Part shown: positions 6,034-8,599 of the stretch, one piece after another
Layout: every line of letters starts with the position of its first letter
Numbering within the stretch: position 1 is the first letter of the stretch
Assembly: GCA_027065635.1 (NCBI GenBank)
Contig: JAMONQ010000126.1
Coordinates: 1 to 8,599 of the forward strand
Direction: 5' to 3'
From: Campylobacterales bacterium
GTDB taxonomy: Bacteria; Campylobacterota; Campylobacteria; Campylobacterales; Hydrogenimonadaceae
Length of the DNA stretch: 8,599 nt
Program-made: the position numbers and the translations under genes
The notes under the pieces: model-generated
The model's database searches: none
What the model was told of the DNA's origin: nothing
What the model saw: the letters and a program-made list of their open reading frames with translations, nothing else

Positions 6034-7050
6034 CTATCGCTCCTTGTGGAGCTTGAAATAGTACCTGTCGTAGTAGAGCGTATCTTTCGCGGCGAAAAAC
6101 CAGCTCTCTATCCTCTCCGGTATTTTGAAAATCCTTGCATTTGCAAGTTCCGTATCGGTAGCTATGATAAACCCTTCTCTCTCGATCAGATATATGTACT
6201 CTCCGTAGACAGCTCCCACGAAGTGTGCAAAGGGAAACTTTTTACTGTTCAGAATTTTCAGCTCATTGTCGCATCGATATACCTTGCCCTCTTTTGACAA
6301 TATGTATATCCCCTCTTTCACAAAGAGTATATCGCTGATCTCCATATCCAGGGCATCCATCAGTTTCGGACTCACGGATATGATTCTGTGGGGCGTAGCG
6401 GCCACGAGGCGATCTCCTACGACATCAAGGAAAATGACATTGTTGAAGTCATCCCCTTTTCCTACGATAATCTCCCTCACTCTGACGCCGCTTTTCCTAT
6501 CCAGTATTACAAGCTTTCCGTCGAGAGTCGGCACAAGGATGAGATTTTCGAGCATCATGGGAGAGGCGATACGGATATCGGCGGTCAATGCGTTGTCGGA
6601 CTCGTACTTGACTACGATCTCATCTTTTTCATAGTCGTAAATACCGTAGCTGTTCCCTTCTATAAGAAAGGCTATCTTTTTACTACCCGGTATGAAGAGT
6701 GCGGCCAGGACTCTTCTTGGCAGCGCGATCGACCTGCTCTTTTTACTCTTTGTGTCGTATATGATATTCGGTTTGCAGTCGGCGGCTGCCACTATCAGTT
6801 CGCCGTCGCCGGCTATATAGCGATACCCTTCGGGCAACCGCTCTTCATGAAGTCCGTCGTCGGTGATAAAGGCTCCGTTTTCGAGAGTGGCACTGCGATA
6901 ACCTGTCTCCGCTATAGCGGCAGGTAGCTCACCGTCATACTCCACCGTTCCGTCAACTCTTTTCGGTTCAAAATAGTTCTTTTCGCTGCAACCGCTCAAC
7001 AAGAAAACGGCAAAAGCAATAAACAGGAGCGAGCCGAGGGCGCGAATCAT
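6034..7050 (-). CDS. BamB-like outer-membrane lipoprotein with PQQ-type beta-propeller pattern
   Basis: The 338-aa protein has a lipoprotein signal peptide: MIRALG, a hydrophobic stretch to residue 18, and lipobox LLSGC with C21 as the lipidated cysteine. It is therefore probably anchored to the outer membrane facing the periplasm; residue 22 is Ser, not the Asp of inner-membrane retention. The mature part consists of repeated strand-rich units resembling PQQ/BamB blades, most clearly LILVPTLDGKLVILDRKSG (about residues 171-189), with similar units at GIYILSKEGKVYRCD and YGEYIYLIEREGFIIATD. BamB is a scaffold of the BAM outer-membrane protein assembly machine. The start overlaps the upstream YfgM-like gene by four bases (ATGA), the same order as yfgM-bamB in gammaproteobacteria. 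Similarity to BamB is distant and inferred from fold pattern plus neighbour; another propeller lipoprotein remains possible. Confidence 0.85.
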   Translation of the reverse strand: MIRALGSLLFIAFAVFLLSGCSEKNYFEPKRVDGTVEYDGELPAAIAETGYRSATLENGAFITDDGLHEERLPEGYRYIAGDGELIVAAADCKPNIIYDTKSKKSRSIALPRRVLAALFIPGSKKIAFLIEGNSYGIYDYEKDEIVVKYESDNALTADIRIASPMMLENLILVPTLDGKLVILDRKSGVRVREIIVGKGDDFNNVIFLDVVGDRLVAATPHRIISVSPKLMDALDMEISDILFVKEGIYILSKEGKVYRCDNELKILNSKKFPFAHFVGAVYGEYIYLIEREGFIIATDTELANARIFKIPERIESWFFAAKDTLYYDRYYFKLHKER

Positions 7051-7661
7051 TCGCCGCCTTTTTCTTCGACGATACCGTAGTGCGCCAGCATATTGGCCAC
7101 CGGCTTCAGAGGAGATTTCTCCCCGATAAGGTCGAGCCGCTCTTTCGCCTCCTTCTTTCTACCCTCTTTCATCAGCAGATAGGCTTCGTCGAAAAGTGCG
7201 AAATCTCTCAAGAGAGCGCCGCTTTTCATTCTGTAGCTTTTGATTTTCTGCAGATCTTTCTGCCACACTCCAAGATGGTAGGATGCCAGATCGGATATCA
7301 CCGGATCTTCACTTTTGCTCAAAGATTCGAGAGTCTTTATTTCACCTTTTTCGCTCGCTCTTTTGAGCATGAACAGTGCCGCAAGCTCCGGATCGTTCTC
7401 TTCGAGTGTTTTCATGGCCGACGAGTCGTCCGGATTCTTGTCGAGCTTCAACAGTGCCGCGTTTGCCGCCTCCAGCTTACGATCGTTGACATACTCCATG
7501 GCCGCATAGCCTACCGCTCCTACAACGAGTATGACAAGAAGCGACATTATGGCCGTTTTGTTCTTTTTGTAGAAACGCTCAGCCTTTATGAGACCGGAAA
7601 GAAGCTTCTCGTCCTGTGTCAACTCCTCTTTTGCAAACTCCACCTGATCTTTGATACTCAC
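7047..7661 (-). CDS. YfgM-like membrane protein with TPR-type periplasmic domain
   Basis: The start chosen is GTG at 7661-7659, giving 204 aa beginning MSIKDQVEFAKEELTQDEKLL. AGGAG lies 5 bases upstream, whereas an upstream ATG at 7724 falls inside a strong hairpin. Residues 1-36 are charged and cytoplasmic, ending in KKNK. A single membrane segment follows at about 37-55 (TAIMSLLVILVVGAVGYAA), and then a helical region with TPR-like alternation (AALLKLDKNPDDSSAMKTL, LASYHLGVWQKDL, EAYLLMKEGRKKEAKERL). This topology, size and position before a BamB-like lipoprotein match YfgM, an inner-membrane protein linked to SecYEG and periplasmic chaperones in E. coli. It is the first gene of a six-gene operon. 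The family call is by architecture, not by clear residue identity. Confidence 0.83.
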   Translation of the reverse strand: MSIKDQVEFAKEELTQDEKLLSGLIKAERFYKKNKTAIMSLLVILVVGAVGYAAMEYVNDRKLEAANAALLKLDKNPDDSSAMKTLEENDPELAALFMLKRASEKGEIKTLESLSKSEDPVISDLASYHLGVWQKDLQKIKSYRMKSGALLRDFALFDEAYLLMKEGRKKEAKERLDLIGEKSPLKPVANMLAHYGIVEEKGGE

Positions 7662-7666
7662 TCCAA

Positions 7667-7671
7667 CTCCT
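7667..7671 (-). promoter_or_regulatory. Shine-Dalgarno that fixes the GTG start of the YfgM-like gene
   Basis: AGGAG on the minus strand (7671-7667) is followed after TTGGA by GTG at 7661-7659. No comparable site precedes the in-frame ATGs at 7724 or 7691, so this site decides the start. Confidence 0.7.
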
Positions 7672-7689
7672 GAATGAAAGGGAACTCTC

Positions 7690-7724
7690 ATGCCGCAACC
7701 CTCTTGAGCGGGTTGATACGGCAT
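7690..7724 (-). promoter_or_regulatory. Strong hairpin in the 5' leader of the minus-strand operon
   Basis: Read on the minus strand, ATGCCG (7724-7719) and CAACCC (7715-7710) pair with GGGTTG (7701-7696) and CGGCAT (7695-7690). This gives 12 base pairs with an 8-base loop (GCTCAAGA) and one 3-base bulge (TAT, 7718-7716). No T-run follows, so it is not an obvious terminator. The segment GCCG (7722-7719) can alternatively pair with CGGC just upstream (7732-7729), giving two exclusive folds. It lies between the proposed promoter (7758-7753) and the ribosome-binding site (7671-7667). Function is unknown; a leader regulatory or mRNA-stabilising element is the natural inference. Confidence 0.6.
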
Positions 7725-7748
7725 TAGAGCCGCCCTTAATTTTTAGTG

Positions 7749-7761
7749 TGTTATCATAACA
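7749..7761. promoter_or_regulatory. Perfect palindrome with divergent -10 elements, possible operator
   Basis: TGTTATCATAACA is a 13-base perfect inverted repeat with a central C. On the minus strand it contains TATGAT (7758-7753), preceded by T-rich sequence, a good -10 for the YfgM-like operon. On the plus strand it contains TATCAT (7752-7757), a weaker -10 for gatC, also preceded by a T-rich stretch. The two promoters would share the same bases. A regulator bound here would affect both units. This is read from motifs only. Confidence 0.45.
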
Positions 7762-7791
7762 AAAGATTTGTTAAAAAAGAGAAGGGCAGAT

Positions 7792-8085
7792 ATGATGAAA
7801 TTTGACGACGCCATGCTTCAGAAACTCGAAAAACTCTCGATGCTCAGGATAGAGGAGAGCAAGCGTGAAGAGATGATCGAAGAGCTCGAAAAGATAGTCG
7901 GTTTCGTGGATATCCTCTCGGAACTCGATACCGAAGGGCTCGATCCTTCATTCACCACACTCGATAGCGGCACTCCTATGCGTGAAGATATCCCCAAGGA
8001 GGATCCGGGCATCAAGGAGACGATCATCAAGAACGCTCCGAATGCGAAGGATGACTACTTCGTCGTACCGAGCATCATAGAGTAA
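7792..8085 (+). CDS. gatC: Asp-tRNA(Asn)/Glu-tRNA(Gln) amidotransferase subunit C
   Basis: GatC is the small stabilising subunit of GatCAB, which converts Glu-tRNA(Gln) or Asp-tRNA(Asn) to the amidated form in organisms lacking the matching glutaminyl- or asparaginyl-tRNA synthetase. The 97-aa protein has the family pattern: DDAMLQKLEKLSMLRIEESKR, then the helix EELEKIVGFVDILSELDTEGLDP, then PMREDIP (62-68), and the C-terminal NAPNAKDDYFVVPSIIE, which wraps around GatA. Two tandem ATGs (7792 and 7795) are both in reach of GAAGGG at 7781-7786; I use the first, and the second would remove one Met. An earlier TTG at 7768 is unlikely. gatA and gatB are not in the window, so the subunit genes are dispersed, as is common in this phylum. 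It is transcribed divergently from the YfgM-like operon. Confidence 0.95.
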   Translation: MMKFDDAMLQKLEKLSMLRIEESKREEMIEELEKIVGFVDILSELDTEGLDPSFTTLDSGTPMREDIPKEDPGIKETIIKNAPNAKDDYFVVPSIIE

Positions 8086-8096
8086 TCCCCGCATAG

Positions 8097-8438
8097 ATGA
8101 AAATATACGGCATAAAAAACTGCGACTCCGTAAAAAAAGCGATCAACTTTTTCAGATCAGGTAACATCGATTTTGAAACGGTCGATTTTAAAGAGAGTCC
8201 CGTCGGATGCGACACGATCGATCGCTGGCTCGAGCAGATACCGATAGAAAGACTTTTCAACACTCGAAGCACGACATATCGCAAGCTCGAATTAAAAAAG
8301 TCAAATCTCGACAGTGCCGCTAAAAGAGAGTGGCTATGCAAAGAGAACATGCTGATAAAAAGGCCGGTAATCGAGTGCGACGACGGGAGAATCATCGCAG
8401 GATACGATGAAGACCTCTACAAGGAACTGTTTTTATGA
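8097..8438 (+). CDS. ArsC/Spx-family thioredoxin-fold protein, YffB-like
   Basis: The 113-aa protein opens MKIYGIKNCDSVKKAINFF, with Cys9 in the position of the ArsC/Spx active-site cysteine. It continues with ERLFNTRSTTYRKLEL and IKRPVIECDDGRIIAGYDEDLY, a pattern closest to YffB of E. coli. The CDSV context is neither the CxxC of Spx nor the CGTS of plasmid ArsC, so a true arsenate reductase or an RNA polymerase regulator is less likely. A glutathione- or thiol-dependent reductase role has been proposed for the YffB group. Further cysteines stand near residues 39, 79 and 95. It follows gatC after 11 bases without a clear Shine-Dalgarno, suggesting coupling, and its end overlaps the next gene by 4 bases (ATGA). 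Databases may label it arsenate reductase; I would not accept that function on present evidence. Confidence 0.9.
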   Translation: MKIYGIKNCDSVKKAINFFRSGNIDFETVDFKESPVGCDTIDRWLEQIPIERLFNTRSTTYRKLELKKSNLDSAAKREWLCKENMLIKRPVIECDDGRIIAGYDEDLYKELFL

Positions 8439-8599
8439 ACAATATTACGCTCGATATAAGAAAACTGCTCAAAAACGTGGTTGCCTACAAGGCGAGCGAC
8501 CTGCATCTGGTAAGCCGCAGCGAACCGCAGATACGTATAGACGGCCGTCTCGTACCACTCAATCTTCCGAAACTCGACGGCGAGACCATAGAAGAGATG
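8435..8599 (+). CDS. pilT: PilT-type (type IV pilus retraction) ATPase, N-terminal part, cut by the window end
   Basis: Only the first 55 residues are present. They read MNNITLDIRKLLKNVVAYKASDLHLVSRSEP, then QIRIDGRLVPL. The ASDLHL element followed by a PxIRIDGxLVPL strand is the hallmark start of the PilT/GspE secretion-ATPase family, in its N-terminal PAS-like domain. The short distance between the start and ASDLHL points to PilT or PilU rather than PilB/GspE, which carry a longer N-terminal region. PilT drives retraction of type IV pili from the cytoplasmic face. The Walker A, Asp-box, Walker B and His-box regions lie beyond the window, so catalytic competence cannot be judged. The start ATG overlaps the stop of the YffB-like gene (ATGA). 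Confidence 0.88.
   Translation, partial: MNNITLDIRKLLKNVVAYKASDLHLVSRSEPQIRIDGRLVPLNLPKLDGETIEEM

Noticed and set aside
6388..6927. A 179-codon plus-strand open frame opposite the lipoprotein gene
   Set aside because: The minus-strand gene has a signal peptide, lipobox and operon linkage; the antisense frame shows no motif.
7080..7673. A 197-codon plus-strand open frame opposite the YfgM-like gene
   Set aside because: It lies opposite a gene with good start signal, membrane segment and operon overlap. Its composition (Phe, Cys, Arg rich) looks like a mirror of the real codons.
7662..7724. Extension of the YfgM-like protein to the ATG at 7724
   Set aside because: There is no Shine-Dalgarno, the codons form one arm and loop of a strong hairpin, and the resulting N-terminus has no family sense.

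Overview
The window looks like an ordinary chromosomal housekeeping segment from a member of the Campylobacterota (the former Epsilonproteobacteria). By eye the GC content is moderate, which fits free-living sulfur- or hydrogen-oxidising relatives (Sulfurimonas, Sulfurovum, Hydrogenimonas type) better than the AT-rich Campylobacter and Helicobacter. The assignment rests on gene order (rnr-holA-rpsF-ssb-rpsR, and gatC followed by an ArsC/Spx-like gene and pilT), a short-form HisG, a small type III pantothenate kinase, and promoters with a recognisable -10 but no clear -35. Genus cannot be fixed from the sequence alone. No mobile element, CRISPR array, tRNA, rRNA or defence cassette is visible, and nearly all of the DNA is coding.

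Layout. (1) 1-3079, plus strand: the 3' part of rnr (RNase R) overlapping holA (DNA polymerase III delta), then an 82-base leader with a hairpin and direct repeats, then the classical rpsF-ssb-rpsR trio, closed by a GC-rich hairpin terminator. (2) 3080-3199: intergenic region with that terminator and a good TATAAT promoter. (3) 3200-3784, plus strand: a membrane-anchored protein of unknown function. (4) 3783-3800: a bidirectional terminator where two convergent units meet and which contains both stop codons. (5) 7661 down to 3790, minus strand: six tightly packed, mostly overlapping genes, read as one operon: a YfgM-like membrane TPR-type protein, a BamB-like lipoprotein, a 109-aa unknown, coaX, hisG and a class I methyltransferase. 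(6) 7662-7791: a divergent regulatory region with a perfect palindrome carrying candidate -10 elements for both directions, and a strong hairpin in the leader of the minus-strand operon. (7) 7792 to the window end, plus strand: gatC, a YffB-like (ArsC/Spx family) gene and the start of a pilT-type ATPase gene.

How the genes work together. The first block joins RNA turnover, the replisome clamp-loader subunit, single-strand DNA binding and two neighbouring small-subunit ribosomal proteins. The minus-strand operon joins two envelope proteins resembling the YfgM-BamB pair (outer-membrane biogenesis and periplasmic chaperone network) to coenzyme A and histidine biosynthesis. The last block joins tRNA-dependent amidation, a thiol-redox-fold protein and a pilus retraction-type ATPase. 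I see no clear-cut novel system. The most notable points are the divergent leader and palindrome at 7690-7761, the rpsF leader at 1805-1886, the YfgM/BamB-like pair at the head of a coaX-hisG operon, a degenerate S1 region in RNase R, and two unrecognised proteins.
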